Assembly: GCA_003255025.1 (NCBI GenBank)
Contig: QANY01009424.1
Coordinates: 248,001 to 312,000, forward strand
Direction: 5' to 3'
DNA: 64,000 nucleotides
Source: Datisca glomerata
Taxonomy: Eukaryota > Streptophyta > Magnoliopsida > Cucurbitales > Datiscaceae
Below the pieces are notes generated by a model. It did not search any database and was not told the origin of the DNA. It saw only the letters and a program-made list of their open reading frames with translations. The position numbers were made by a program, and so were the translations under genes. Positions 29,861 to 40,200 of the stretch are shown here, piece after piece (within the stretch, counting starts at the first letter, position 1; each line of letters opens with the position of its first letter).

Positions 29861-30784
29861 AGCCCGTGGTCCTCACATCTTCTATCCACTTTGACAGGCG
29901 ATCTTAGCCCCGACAGAGGTAGCTCAGCCGTAGTTCCCTAATTCTCTACTATGCTTTAAATTTATGTGATGGGCTTTTGAATTTAGTTTGTTTTGTTGAG
30001 ATTTGTCATCAAATGAAAAAGAAAGCATAGCTTAAATGATGGTCCTTCACGGTCTCCATAATTAAGTATAGAAAATAGATGTTTCCCATATATCTTTATC
30101 TAAATAAATTTACCTCAGCAAAATAGCTTTTCTACGATCTTTATGTTGATTTGGAAAAATTGTTTTACACTTTCCCCTTGCTAAATGTCCTCATGATGTG
30201 AGAGCTATAAAATCTTCCCAACTTTTGCATGTAAGTCTAGGTCAATTAACCTGCTTCACCCTACCATTTAACCATGAACCTTTCATATATATTATCTCTG
30301 CACTTCTTTGACATCAAAACGTACTAGAGCTTTTGAAAGTTGTTCAACTAAAGTTTCCATTGGAATCACCTCCTCATAGAATGTTTCCAATGAATGTTTA
30401 ATAGAAATTATGGAGATGGGCTGATTTGCAACCATTGTGGCAAAACATACACGTATCTGAACCAATCCCCGCACCAACTTTCTTGGTTGGATCTTCTTTG
30501 ACTTCAATTTGTGTCATGTGCCCTTTGAAAATGTCATGCCTTGAATATTGCTTACTTCAATTTGTGTCATGTTCAATTTATGTCATGTACCCTTTTTGTC
30601 AATTTGTGCTGGGTAATTATTTCCCCTTGCTGAAAGACTTACATTACTTAATTATAACATGATTTGGACAGCTGAAGATTCATTTGTAAAATATTTTTTA
30701 AGATTATTAGACTGAGGAGAAAAGGTGTAGCATTAATTTTGATTATTCTATTTGTTTGGTCTAATTTAAGTTTTGAGAGCTGCA

Positions 30785-30985
30785 ATGGATAAGAGTTGGA
30801 TGATAAAACCAAGATTTAGTAAGACATATCAAGATGGAGTAGATCGGTTTTTGAACTTTTTCTTTGAGAGAGGATCAACTGATGGATATATATTGTGTCA
30901 TTGTTATTGGTGTGTTCATTGTTACCGTAAGACTAGAGACATCGTCCGTGAACACCTGATATGTAATGGGATATTGCTGGTTTGA
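30785..30985 (+). pseudogene. CACTA Transpos_assoc-type domain fragment
   Basis: The frame from M-D-K-S-W-M reads on to F-S-K-T-Y-Q-D-G-V-D-R-F-L and has C-H-C-Y-W-C-V-H-C-Y, then V-R-E-H-L-I-C-N-G-I. This is the transposase-associated zinc-binding domain at the N-terminus of plant En/Spm-like TNP2 proteins (M-D-x-S-W-M, cysteine cluster, V-x-x-H-L). The start is placed at the second Met because the family begins M-D-x-S-W-M. It ends in a stop where the family continues with a G-Y-x-x-W region, so it is truncated. The catalytic DDE part is absent. Confidence 0.8.
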
Positions 30986-31351
30986 CTTTTGAAGACATGA
31001 CATATGATTATAACAGTGATCATAGTAACAACTTTTCTGAATAATGTGATTGAATATTTCATAAACATGTATCTTTTTATGTTTTCTTAGTTATAAAACA
31101 TTTTCTAAGTCAGATATAGTCATAATGATTAACATGTGCATGATTACACCATGAACTCGTTGAGACGTCAATCATCACGTTCAAATATTCGATTGGATAT
31201 TGACTCTCCTACCGAAGCTGGAGGATCAAATCCACATCATGATATGAATATGAAAACAGAAGATTTGTTCACTCTTATTCAAGTTAATTGAGATAATAAA
31301 ATAGTGTTTCATTTAATTATCATAATGTTATTCAATATTTTGTTAAATAGA

Positions 31352-31599
31352 ACCATCTAAGCGACACACGCGAGGACGAACGCAGTTGACATCTATATGG
31401 GCCAGATCAGACGAAGATAGAATACATGTGGCTTTCAATGCCCAATGTCAGGTCATCAATGCTAATAAAAGAAAGTTTGCAAGTTTTTGTCGTACCATTG
31501 CTAGACGACATAATATTTGTGTTAATATGCAAGAATCTTTTAGAATAAGAAGAAATAGGAAGGAGTATGTGAAAGCAATATTTTTTTCGATGGTTTAAG
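31352..31599 (+). pseudogene. CACTA second-ORF (Ptta/En/Spm-like) exon fragment
   Basis: After an AG acceptor-like site (TTAAATAG) the frame reads K-R-H-T-R-G-R-T-Q-L-T-S-I-W, then I-H-V-A-F-N-A-Q-C-Q-V-I, K-R-K-F-A-S-F-C-R-T-I-A-R and N-I-C-V-N-M. R-G-x-T-x-x-x-x-I-W with x-x-V-x-F-N and F-x-x-x-x-x-x-I-A-R matches the plant Ptta/En/Spm transposase family, the non-catalytic DNA-binding partner. The last codons already overlap the 3' subterminal repeats, so the C-terminus was lost in an internal deletion. Confidence 0.7.
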
Positions 31600-32030
31600 A
31601 ACCGTCATAAAAAATTGGCTGAAGACAAATTAGCTACGGTTTTATAACCGTCGTAGTAAGACTACTCATTAGCGAGGTTTTATAACCGTCGTTATATATA
31701 CATTGCCATCGTAAAAAATTGGCCGAGGACAAATTAGCGACGGTTTTATAATCGTCGCAGTAAGACTCACTCTTTAGTGACAGTTTTAGAGCCGTCGTTA
31801 TATATACATTTGCGACTGTTTTAAAAAACATCGCGATATATTATATTTAGCGATGTTTTAAACCATTGCAAATGACATAATAATCATCGCTTTAGAGACT
31901 CTATCGCGACGTTCCTCCGACGGTTATCAAAACTAGCGGTGATTCAATCTCGACGGCGGTGATCCTAATGGTTCTCTAATCGTCACCATATAAATTCTGA
32001 TGTCGCCATAAACTCGAATGACCGTCGTCG
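31585..32030. repeat. CACTA right subterminal GACGGTTT inverted repeats
   Basis: Copies of A(G/C)CGACGGTTTTATAACCGTCG-like words occur at intervals, with several near-identical 60-80-bp sub-blocks (AAAATTGGC(T/C)GA(A/G)GACAAATTAGC at about 31,610 and 31,717). Confidence 0.8.
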
Positions 32031-32054
32031 TAGATGAATTTTCTTATAGTTGTA

Positions 32055-33375
32055 ACGACCACAGCTTCATTTATTTTTCTTTCCAATATTCATTTGATAG
32101 ATTAAATTTTTCTTTTTTGAAAAGACAAAGACGAGAAAAATTTGATTAAGGAAATTAATTATTAAGTTGAAACATTGATAATAATCAACTTAAAAATATA
32201 ATATAATATTGCAAACATTATAAAGACACTCCTCTACTGTATTCAGGCACGTACAAATATACATAAATTCTTAATCTTTAATATAACATTATTTTTTATT
32301 CTCGTATAATATTTACCACACGGTCCAGGTTCACACTAAACTGATTCGTGACATTTCTATTATTAATTGATAAATATTTGACACATGATTTTTACATAGC
32401 CCTATCAATATGATATAAGAGGGCATCAAAGTAATCAAGAACAAAACGTTGTAAATGTTGAAATGAATATGCAAAGTTCCCAACAAATTATTATGTCACA
32501 CAAAAGCTAAAGCCATTCCTTAATATCTCCGTACGTAGTAGACTCTTTGAAGAAAATTTATCTTAGACCCTAATTAAAGTGTTATCCTTTGATTATGATT
32601 TGATTTAAGGAATCTTGCACTGCCCTACCAACAATCCTTGAAAGTGAAGTGATAGTGATTTCAAATCAATGCTAGATAAGACAAAAGAAGGGCTGCCCAT
32701 AAATTAGTCTTAGTAGATAGACTCCCTATTTTGACTATTTGATCTTTAATCTTTATCTTGGTGTGTGGGCAAGAAGAAATTATTCTGTTTATAATGTTAC
32801 CACGGATCTATGAAAATTGTGGATAGTTGATTCAAATCTGAATGTCTCAAAATGAAATAAAGGTAGACATGTTTTCTATTATTATTTTTTAAGTTTGAAC
32901 AGATTTAGGATGCTCACATTTTAATCGGACGACTATCAAAGACAGTCAAAATGTGGGGCCAAACTGAATAATTTGTCGTGGCCGAGAATAGATGAATCAC
33001 AATTTCGTTTTTACTTGTACCTAACATACTTGAAGGAGAAGTTGACAAAAGAAAACATACTTTGAAGGAGAGAAAGGGAGGGATCGGAGTAGAAGGAAAA
33101 GAAAAGAAAAAACACACTTCTCTTCATCTCTCTTCTCCTCCCTGTGTTTTTTCTCGCTGTTAATATAAGTCATTATCATGGAAAATGGCACAATTATCAC
33201 AATTAAACCCTTTCTTCATATTTTATGATAACGTAGTTTAAGTAACTAAAATATGATAAGTACTGCATAATTATTTCAATTAATGCTAGCAAGTAAACTC
33301 AAATTGCTTCCATGGCATCACAATAGACCAGACAGAGTTTTCCTCTACTGTGAACATACACTCGGTTATGATAGT
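32055..33375. other. no gene seen
   Basis: AT-rich intergenic DNA between the CACTA and Gypsy elements. No open frame of weight and no clear repeat. Confidence 0.4.
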
Positions 33376-34110
33376 TGCAAATAGTGAGCTACATCATCAT
33401 GAATGGCATGTTGGGATATACACTGACAGTCAAAGGCAGGCCCGGGTGGTGCCTACGTTGCACGACAAGATCGAATTAGGATAAACAGCAAATATGTTTG
33501 TAAGGGACGTCGTCTAAGTATAAATGTGGCATACCCAATTACCATACTTGTATGGGTCGCCCTTAGAGCTTATAAAGGTGGCAAGCCCATTGTTGAGATT
33601 ATATGTTAAGTGTTGTGACCCACCATTGAGCTTAGTGACAAAGGCTTGAAGTCGATTTCTTATCTAAGAACAATTTGGCGGGTTGTGGTCTGGTAGGATT
33701 AGGACAATATTACGCAATACCAAGAGAGAGAAATCTCCTTGAAGGGCATGGCCTCCTTAAGCATCTTGGATCTGACCGCTTTCTATGAAGAATGGTCAAA
33801 GAACACGATGCACCTTGTCGGGAAACCCCATTGTACCGTCTTTACAGAGCCCGAGGGCGGGCACACTAGAGGACCAGCCGCTGGGAAGCCCGGTAGTGGG
33901 TGGTGGTCCTTTGCACCACCGTAGGGGTGGTGCTCCGCCACTGGGGAGGCCACCGATGGAAAGTGGTGCTCCACTGCTAGGGAGGGGAGGCCACGATAGC
34001 AAATGGTGCTCCGCGGGCCACGATTGGGTAGTGCACCACCGTTGAGAAGCCCGACGGTGGTGGTGTTGAGCACCCATCATCGGGAAGCCCGACGACAGAT
34101 GGCGTGGTGC

Positions 34111-34318
34111 AAGCCTTGGTGGTGTGCTGGGGCATAAGCCTTGGTGGTGTTATGGTGCATAAGCCTTGGTGTTGTGCTAGTGCATAAGCCTTAGTGGTGT
34201 GATGATGCATATGCCTTAAGGGTGTGTTGGTGCAGAAGCCATGGTGGTGTGCTGGTGTAGAAGCCTTGGTGGTGTGCTGGTGCAGAAGCCTTAGTGGTGT
34301 GCTAGTGCATAAGCCTTC
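34111..34318. repeat. 25-bp tandem array in the Gypsy-1 5' LTR
   Basis: AAGCCTTGGTGGTGTGCTGG-type units begin exactly every 25 bases at 34,111, 34,136, 34,161, 34,186, 34,211, 34,236, 34,261, 34,286 and 34,311: eight full units and a partial. The 25-base period makes a false open frame on the minus strand. Confidence 0.95.
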
Positions 34319-34497
34319 AGGCTGGTAACATAAGTTTAAGCCTTCCATTTGTGAGTTGGATATGTGATTGTTCGATGTTGCAAAGGCACGACTAGTTAAT
34401 GGCGTGAAGTGTGGTCACATTTTAGGCGTGACCGCATTTATTATTAACAGTTCATATCGTTGCAAATGACGCATTTATGGTCCCCACTCAGCTCCAT

Positions 34498-34506
34498 CTA
34501 TATAGG
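34498..34506 (+). promoter_or_regulatory. TATA box of the Gypsy-1 5' LTR
   Basis: CTATATAGG, followed by GGATCCTTG(A/G)TGT, is conserved at the same place in the 3' LTR (39,451-39,459). Confidence 0.6.
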
Positions 34507-34739
34507 GGATCCTTGGTGTTATTAAAGGACCATCACTTCACACTCTCCGAGGTAAAAAAACTATAGAATACACCATAGTTGAGTTCTCTTCAACCTAAGA
34601 GCACTAAAGAAATTTGTCACCTTTTGGAATTGTCTTAACTTGTCCTTCACCCTTTCAGTCACACATCTCTCACGTTCCCAGGCTTACTTGTCATATACAA
34701 GATCACTCAAATCACACACCCAAAAACCCCCTAAACATT

Positions 34740-34758
34740 TTGATGACTCCACTAGGGA
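34740..34758 (+). other. Gypsy-1 primer binding site (tRNA-Arg-like)
   Basis: TGATGACTCCACTAGGGAG lies two bases after the LTR. It differs at a few positions from the form TTGGCGACTTCGTTGGGG at 49,018 in Gypsy-2. Confidence 0.6.
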
Positions 34759-34850
34759 GTGACTTGTCCACTACCATTTTCATTGAGTATAGCCAAACGT
34801 GGTAGAATTACCAGCGATTCTTTCCATATGGAAGAAGAAAATATTAATCG

Positions 34851-35150
34851 TTGATGGAGAACCAAGACGTGGAAGAAACTACTTCCCGTGAGAGGTCCAA
34901 CCTTGTAATCGTCGCTACTGCCACCATGACAGTGGCAGAACAGACTCACGCTATCAGAGGACTGCAGGCTTCTAACGTCGAGATCCATAATCTTCTGGGT
35001 TCACTGACCGCCTTCCTCGTAGCTGCCCAAAACCCTCCTCCACATCACCTATTATCCATGTCGTTCCACCTCACATGGTGTGCCAAGTTGACACTGATAC
35101 TCCCATTCCACCTACACAACCTAGGGGCTCATCCAGATCTGGGGTGGTAA
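34851..35150 (+). pseudogene. Gypsy-1 gag, N-terminal region
   Basis: The frame starts M-E-N-Q-D-V-E-E-T-T-S and has an acidic, helix-prone N-terminus with T-V-A-E-Q-T-H-A-I-R-G-L-Q, typical of the coiled leader of plant Gypsy gag. It runs out into low-complexity sequence and a stop before the capsid-like core, which lies in another frame. Confidence 0.65.
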
Positions 35151-35239
35151 ATAGTGACCAAAATGTAGGCCACTTGAATGACCCCTCAAATATCATTATC
35201 CCACCAACAACCTAACCAAAAGCCTTTACACGAACTACA

Positions 35240-35575
35240 TTGGTGCGTGATAGCCCGATCGTTGGCGCTAACCCTAGCTCTTTTATCATTAGGGAGGCAT
35301 TGCAGAAAATGCTGGAGATAGAGAGGCTTAGGACTGCCTTAAGCGAGACCATAGTGGACTTCCGTCCCTCTTACCCATCCGAGTTGGTGATGAGGTCATA
35401 CCCGTCCGACTATGTGCCTCCAAAGTTCTGTAAGTATAATAGAAAGGATAGATGTGAAAGAGAGCACATTATACGTCTCATTAATGATTTGGGCCCACAC
35501 AGAAGTGATGAGTCCATAAGGCTGAGAGAGTTCTCAAAATCGCTGACGGAGCGAGCATACACATGGTACACCTAA
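35240..35575 (+). pseudogene. Gypsy-1 gag core (Retrotrans_gag)
   Basis: The frame has P-P-K-F-C-K-Y-N-R-K-D-R-C-E-R-E-H-I, then L-R-E-F-S-K-S-L-T-E-R-A-Y-T-W-Y, the signature of the plant Retrotrans_gag domain. A stop at 35,573-35,575 follows; the domain continues in shifted frames (A-P-G-S-I, then V-R-F-K-D-K-A-L-D at about 35,718-35,745). Gag forms the particle that packages element RNA. Confidence 0.85.
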
Positions 35576-35911
35576 CTAGCGCCTGGATCAATTTTAACTT
35601 GCACATATAGTTTCTGCCTTCATGACCAATTTTTTTGTGTCTAAATAAAAGATGACCAATTTCGAGTTAGGGCGTGATCCTCCAAGGAAAGATGAGGACC
35701 TGATGACTTACGTCATACGGTTCAAGGACAAAGCACTTGATTTCCAGGAAGAGTGGAAGGAGGAAGACTTAGTGAAGATGTGCATCCTATAGAATGATAA
35801 ATGAGTATAGGGTACGTTTGGAAAACGTCAACATTCGTACGTTCTCCCGCCTCCACATAGCTACTCAATGCACCAATACTTCGGTGTTCAGGCCAAAAGC
35901 AATGGAGCAGA

Positions 35912-36238
35912 GTGAATACGGGCATAGAAGCCCGCGAGGTACATGCCATAAGTAGCTATGATCCACCACCTTACCCCTGCTCCATGGACAAGGTAGAGTC
36001 ACATTTGGATGTACAGATCGAGGATAATGTCATACAGAGAACTTGGGGGGACACTTTTCCCACCGGAAAAGAAATAGAATCATCACAGTACTACCGCTTC
36101 CACCGAGGCACCACCCATACAACCAAATATTGCAGAAGTTTAAGGCAGATCTTCTATGAAAAAATCCATAAAGGGGAGATCATTACTGAGGACATGGAAG
36201 TTATGGCGAGCCATCATTTCCCACCACATGCTGCATGA
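35912..36238 (+). pseudogene. Gypsy-1 gag C-terminal region
   Basis: The frame contains Y-Y-R-F-H-R-G-T-T-H-T-T-K-Y-C, then L-R-Q-I-F-Y-E-K-I-H-K-G-E-I, matching the C-terminal Y-C-x-x-H-x-x-x-G-H-x-T-x-x-C and K-I-x-x-G-E-I pattern that ends gag in these plant elements. Nothing resembling pol follows before the tandem arrays, so the element probably depended on another element's enzymes. Confidence 0.8.
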
Positions 36239-36430
36239 TCATTGTAGTTGGAGGTCCTTGTACATCGTGGTGGGCCATGATGGGTGAGGGAGATGAAAAG
36301 GATAAAGGCGTGCATATGAGAGCGGATGTCGCCTTCTTAGAAATGTCAGGGAGGTAGGGCAGAGACCCGTCCCGAAAAAAAGAACTGCTAGATACAATGG
36401 TGTGCTTATTTTAGAGATTTGAATAAAGTG

Positions 36431-36725
36431 AGCCCAAAGTAGGTTGCACTACCAAGGCGCGAAGGGCGATCCCGAAGTAGGTTGTATGGTTAAAGCGTGA
36501 AGGCGTGAGTCTGAAGTAGGTTGTATGATCAAAGCATGAAGGTGCGAGACCGAAGTAGGTTATATGATCAAAGGCGAAGGCATGAGTCTGAATTAGTTCA
36601 CACTACCAATGCGTGAAGGCGTGAGCCTGAAGTAGGTTGTATGGTCAAAGCGCGAAGGCGTGAGACCAAAGGCGGTTATACCGACAAAGCCCGAAGGCGG
36701 GTACACTGTAAAGCCTGAAGTAGGG
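36431..36725. repeat. 39-bp tandem array in Gypsy-1
   Basis: The word AAGTAGG recurs at 36,437, 36,475, 36,514, 36,553, 36,591 (AATTAG), 36,630 and, degraded, 36,668: a 39-bp period with GCGTGAAGGCGTGAG(T/C)CTG between. About seven units lie downstream of gag. Confidence 0.9.
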
Positions 36726-37059
36726 TATATTAAGTACAAAGGTGATCATGTATTGTAAAGTGTAAAGATTCTATATCCTAAGTCACGATACATATGTTTA
36801 ATAATGAAATGTCTATTATAAAACTTATAATTATTTTTCTATGTGCGTGCTTGTATAAATGGGAAGGGCCATATGAGACTGCCTCTAGTAATGGACATTA
36901 TCGATGGGCTGACCGTCAAACATACCAAGTCGTACTGATGAAAATTAACCTCAAGTGCATAAGTACATATTATGTTTAGCATTGTAATTTTTACTTCAGC
37001 TTTTATGATGATTAAAATGGCCCGAAAACTTATAATGGGTTCATTATCCTGAAATCCAT

Positions 37060-37340
37060 CTAAGACATTTCATGAAAGTTTGTTCTTAGAGCGTATTTAA
37101 AACGTTTCAAGAAAGTTTGTTCCTGGAGTGTATTTAAGATGTTTCAGCAAATTTTATTCCTAGAGTGCATTTAAGATGTTTCAACAAAGTTTATTTCTGG
37201 AAGGCATTTAAGACATTTCAACAAAGTTAGTCCCTAGAACGCACTTAAGACGTTTAAGCGAATCTTGTTCCTGGAATGCCTTTAACATGTTTCAGCAAAG
37301 TTTTTTTCTTGAAATGCAATAAAGGCATTCCAGCGAAGGT
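37060..37340. repeat. 37-bp tandem array in Gypsy-1
   Basis: AAAGTTTGTTCCTGGAGTG-type units recur exactly every 37 bases from 37,075 (37,112, 37,149, 37,186, 37,223, 37,260, 37,297), with TTTAAGA(C/T)GTTTCA between. About seven and a half units. Confidence 0.92.
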
Positions 37341-38283
37341 AGATTGGAAAAAAAATGATGTATAAGGATTATAAACCTTACTACTGTTTACCTTATCAAA
37401 TTATGACTAGTGAGTTGAGGTAATAACAAAATTACTAAACCTACCAAGCGTCTGGGTGGAACTTAGCCGCTATTGTAAATCCCTCCAAAGCGGAACTTGA
37501 CCGTCATAACGTATTTGAAATATATAAATTATCTTTACACTTTGTTTTGCTCGTTGCCGTGAAATTATGGCCGTTGTCGTATAGATTAAATCTAACTTAG
37601 AGATTTATTTGTTATGAATATGCTTATGCTAAAGTCGAGTGTAAGAGTGACGTAATGTGCGAAGCAGGGATGCATGATAATGAATCATAAAGTTCAAAAT
37701 AGGAATGATTGAGCATGTGTAGTGAAAGTTCAAAGTGGGACCTGATGGATAATAAAATTTTGAAGTGGGAATAATACAAGGCATACAATGAGATAAAGTG
37801 AAAATTACTAAAAAAAACTCTTCTTATATTAAATGCTTTTGTAGGTGTACAAAATTTGATAAGTACAGGAGAATACAAAAAAGGAAGATACAAGCAAAAT
37901 AAACTAAGGCTTTGAAAGGGAGCATGGAATGACTTTGCCTGAAGTGTTGGGGTGACGTTCTAGCACGGCGCGATGTTTGTTGATTACCCTCACTAGTGTC
38001 GCCGCCTTAATCTCTCAAATACACACATGATTCTACAACTCTCTCTCCAAGGCTTCAACCTCAGGTTCTCAGTGGTCACCGTTACAGTCTCTAACATGTG
38101 TTGATGTTAGAACACATCTAGTTTGAGGCCAACTTGTAGAGGTTCGTATAATGCCTTTTAGTGCATTTAATACGATTAAGGATGACCTTTAGTCTATAAA
38201 ACAATGTGGAAGAAGATGGGCTCAGTTAGTGTGAACGTGTCCAACCTTGATTGCTCCACCTTCAACCTTGCATTGGGGGATAA
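37341..38283. other. Gypsy-1 3' noncoding region
   Basis: Between the 37-bp array and the 3' LTR there is no open frame. It ends with CATTGGGGGATAA at about 38,272-38,284, a plausible polypurine tract. Confidence 0.6.
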
Positions 38284-39698
38284 TGTAAATTGTGATCCAC
38301 ATCACTATGAATGATATGCCGGGATATACACGTGACACTCAAAGACAGACGTGGGTAGTTCCAACGTCGCACGATAAGAACAAAGTAGGATAAATAATAA
38401 ATAAGTATAAAGGCTGCATATTCAACGACCACACTTGTAAAGGTCACCCCTAGACTTTTAAAGGTGGCAAGCTTATTGTTCAGATTATATGTTAAGTGTT
38501 ATGACCCACCTTCGGGCTTACTGACAAAAGTTCAAAGGTTATTCCTTGGTAGGAAACAATCTGATGGTTGTGGTCTGGTGGATTTAGGTCAAGGTTACGT
38601 TGTAGCATGAGAGGAAAACCTCCTTGAAGGGTATGACCTCCTTTGGAACATTGGATGTGCCCCTTTCTGATGAAAAGGCACAATGCGCCTCGTCGGAAAA
38701 CCCCATTGTGGCACCCTTAGGGAGCCCGAGGGCGGGCACGCTAGTGTACCCGCCGTTGAGGAGGTCACCGACGGTGGGTGGTGCTCCGCCGTTGAGGACG
38801 TCACCGACGGTGAGGCTCCAGCAGTGGCGGGTGGTGCGTCATCGTCATGGAGGCCATCGACGGTGGGTTGTGCTCCGCCAGCATGGAGGCTTTTAACGGT
38901 AGGTGTTGCTCTGCCGGTGACGATTGGATGGTGCACCACCGCGGGGAAGCCTAACAGCGTCGGTGTTGAGCACCCGTCATCAGGAAAGCCTGACAGTAGT
39001 GTTGATCACCTGTCATCGAGAAAGCCCGACGACGGGTGGCGTAGTGCAAGCCTCGATGGTGTGCTGGTGCATAAGCCTTGGTGGTGTGCTAGTGTATAAG
39101 CCTTAGTCGTGTGTTAGTGCAGAAGGCTTGGTGGTGTGCTGGTGCAGAAGCCTTGGTGGTATACTCGTCCAAAAGGCTTGGCGGTGTGCTAGTGCAGAAG
39201 CCTTAGTGGTGTGCTAGTGCACAAGCCCTGGTGGTGTGCTTGTGTAGAATCCCTAGTGGTGTGCTAGTGCGTAATCCTCCGGGCTGGTAATATGGGTTTA
39301 AGCCTTTCATTTGTGAGTTGGTTATGCGATTATTCGATTATGCGATTATTCGAGGGCGTGAAGTGAGTCATGTTTTAGCCGTGACTGCGTTTATTATTAA
39401 TAGTTCATATCATTGCAAAAGGCACATTTGTGGTCCCTACTCGACCCCTTCTATATAGGGGATCCTTGATGTCATTAAAGGACCCTCACTTCACACCCCT
39501 CGAGGTCTTAAAACCAGAGAATACTCCATATCCGAGTTATTTTCAACCTAATAGCACTAAAGGCATGTTTCACTTTCTGCAGGTTGTCCTAAGGTACTTA
39601 TCCTTCACCATTTCAGTCCCATATCTCCCATACTCTCAGGCATACTTGTCATAGATTAGGTCACTCAAATCATACACCACCCAAAAAACCCCTAAACA
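38284..39698 (+). repeat. Gypsy-1 3' LTR
   Basis: Collinear with the 5' LTR throughout (start TGTAAATTGTGATCC, end CCCCTAAACA), with substantial substitution and indels. Its GC-rich region has an extra CACCGACGGTG(G/A)(G/C) duplication at about 38,767-38,815. Confidence 0.8.
39048..39280. repeat. 25-bp tandem array in the Gypsy-1 3' LTR
   Basis: Same unit as in the 5' LTR. Starts fall at 39,048, 39,073, 39,098, 39,123, 39,148, 39,173, 39,198, 39,223, 39,248 and 39,273: nine full units and a partial, one more than in the 5' LTR. Confidence 0.95.
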
Positions 39699-39807
39699 AT
39701 GACCATCCATTTACTGCCAAAATCGCACTTACAAAAGCTATTGATTAATGAAATATTTCTTTTGATTATATTAATAATCTGGTTGTTAATATTTATTTAA
39801 TATTTAA

Positions 39808-40200
39808 GGTTGTGTTTACTTGCTGGATTTATATTACAAACCGTACGGATTTTGATTTCTAATCTAAATATATGTTTAATAAAAAATTAAAAATTTATAT
39901 GACACTTACTACATTATTGGATTTGAGATCTTAGTTTTTGTGGACTTCTAATCCTACTAAAAATGAGAGATTATAAATCTATATCTAAATATTTATTGGA
40001 TTTAATATGTACAGTGAAAAATACACATTTTAAGTCATTATTCAAACTAACAAATATAGATATGTTAATTATTTAAATTTAGGATTTGGATTGGGGATTG
40101 GGAATTTGAATTGAGGATTCAGATTAATTATTTTGATTGAAGATTTAGATTAGGATTTGTAATATTTAATTTATTGTAGATTTAAAATATGTTGGATTAG
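39808..40200. mobile_element. left part of a split Harbinger-like MITE
   Basis: The terminus GGTTGTGTTTACTTGCTGGA is matched in inverse orientation at 60,578-60,601 (GGGTACGTTTACTTGCTGAA when reversed). A TAA flanks both outer ends (39,805-39,807 and 60,602-60,604), the 3-bp duplication expected for PIF/Harbinger. The interior has GGATT(T/G)(G)GATT words. The element is cut at 40,200 by the Athila insertion. Confidence 0.75.

Larger units (their letters stand above)
29190..32051 (+). mobile_element. internally deleted CACTA (En/Spm) DNA transposon
   Basis: The left end is CACTACAAGAAAA and the right end read in reverse is AACTATAAGAAAA, with two mismatches in 13. The 3-bp duplication GTA abuts both ends (29,187-29,189 and 32,052-32,054), as expected for CACTA. 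Subterminal regions hold many copies of GACGGTTT/AAACCGTC in both orientations (29,213-29,580 and 31,585-32,030), the binding sites of element-encoded protein in this superfamily. Inside are a Transpos_assoc-like fragment and a second transposase-type fragment. At 2.9 kb it lacks the catalytic TNP2 region and is non-autonomous. Confidence 0.85.
33376..34737 (+). repeat. Gypsy-1 5' LTR
   Basis: Starts TGCAAATAGTGAGC and ends CCCCCTAAACA. It contains a GC-rich GGTGGTGCTCC region (about 33,890-34,070), a 25-bp tandem array, and CTATATAGGGG at 34,498 as the likely TATA box. Confidence 0.8.
33376..39698 (+). mobile_element. Gypsy-1: non-autonomous, gag-only Ty3/Gypsy element (Ogre/Tat-like)
   Basis: Direct LTRs of about 1.36 and 1.42 kb (33,376-34,737 and 38,284-39,698) bracket 3.5 kb. 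The 5' LTR is followed by TGATGACTCCACTAGGGAG, resembling the tRNA-Arg-type primer site (TGGCGACTCCGCTGGGGA) of Ogre/Tat elements. Only gag is present; protease, RT, RNase H and integrase are absent. After gag come two tandem arrays, a habit of Tat-lineage 3' regions. The LTRs are clearly diverged with indels, so the insertion is old. A target duplication is not clear (ATAGT versus ATGAC). Confidence 0.8.

Noticed and set aside
33785..34348. Overlapping open frames on both strands in the Gypsy-1 5' LTR (and 38,595-39,106 in the 3' LTR)
   Set aside because: They arise from GC-rich LTR sequence and the 25-bp array, whose period cycles all frames. No domain, and both strands are open at once.
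36794..36979. 61-codon plus frame after the 39-bp array
   Set aside because: Too short, no motif, in noncoding 3' DNA of Gypsy-1.
34738..38283. Endogenous pararetrovirus
   Set aside because: There are two LTRs, a tRNA-Arg-like primer site and plant Retrotrans_gag words, and no movement or coat protein, so a Gypsy element fits better.
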